A stretch of 22,580 nucleotides of DNA from positions 1 to 22,580 of the forward strand of contig JBAWAP010000104.1 in the NCBI GenBank assembly GCA_049589355.1. The letters run 5' to 3'. This document shows positions 22,564 to 22,580 of this stretch, in pieces. The position numbers and the translations under genes were made by a program. Source of the DNA: JBAWAP01 sp049589355. Lineage in GTDB: Bacteria; Chloroflexota; Anaerolineae; VGOG01. Below the pieces are notes generated by a model. That model saw only the letters and a program-made list of their open reading frames with translations. It did no database searches and was not told the origin of the DNA. Every line of letters starts with the position of its first letter. The stretch's first letter is position 1.

Positions 22564-22580
22564 CTATCCAAGACTTGCTG

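Overview
The window looks like a moderately GC-rich chromosomal segment of an anaerobic, uncultured member of the Chloroflexota (Anaerolineae-like). This is inferred from gene content and style: META-domain lipoproteins, a 7TM-GAF regulator, partner-switching signalling, HdrA/FlpD/HdrBC electron-transfer fusions, and many intergenic tandem repeats with a 7- or 8-base period. No rRNA or tRNA is present, so the taxonomy is inference.

Layout. 1-4382 (+): the tail of an unknown gene, a four-domain META lipoprotein, a GNAT acetyltransferase and a membrane-bound 7TM-GAF-HTH regulator. 4383-4804: a long leader with a consensus promoter, mutually exclusive helices and a terminator-like hairpin. 4805-9274 (+): a housekeeping cluster of S1-domain protein, FtsK/SpoIIIE translocase, IF-1 and a DUF72 protein. 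9275-14043: an accessory island with a RelE-type toxin-antitoxin pair between two copies of the DUF72 gene tail, a small membrane protein followed by an attC-like element, an ABC-transporter remnant, a fused SMC/OLD-type ATPase-TOPRIM protein (candidate defence nuclease), a 640-base gene-free stretch that looks like a large structured RNA, and a small lipoprotein. 14044-15778 (+): a DUF433 antitoxin-like gene, a severed DUF5615 toxin start, and a partner-switching module (broken SpoIIE-type phosphatase, frameshifted RsbW-like kinase, intact STAS antagonist). 15893-16540: a membrane protein ending at a bidirectional terminator. 16608-22251 (-): a FlpD-HdrC-HdrB fusion, a nucleotide-sugar dehydrogenase and HdrA-FlpD. 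At the far right is a minus-strand fragment of a surface-protein-like gene.

Main results. (1) The apparent two-gene HdrA is one gene interrupted by an in-frame UGA exactly where HdrA carries a Cys or selenocysteine. A SECIS-like hairpin with a GGUC loop and a U flanking a 3-bp upper stem follows about 20 bases downstream, so this is a strong selenoprotein candidate. (2) Five arrays of 7- or 8-base repeats sit at gene junctions. Two have been absorbed in frame into proteins, as an interdomain linker and as an N-terminal extension. (3) Two neighbouring signalling genes are each broken at a run of eight G, and each would be restored by seven. (4) The gene-free stretch at 12748-13386 may be a stand-alone HEARO/omega-RNA-like element, although this could not be proven by eye.

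Functionally, the minus-strand genes probably form a heterodisulfide-reductase-like complex that moves electrons through flavin and many Fe-S clusters. The island carries probable defence and stress modules, several of them decayed.
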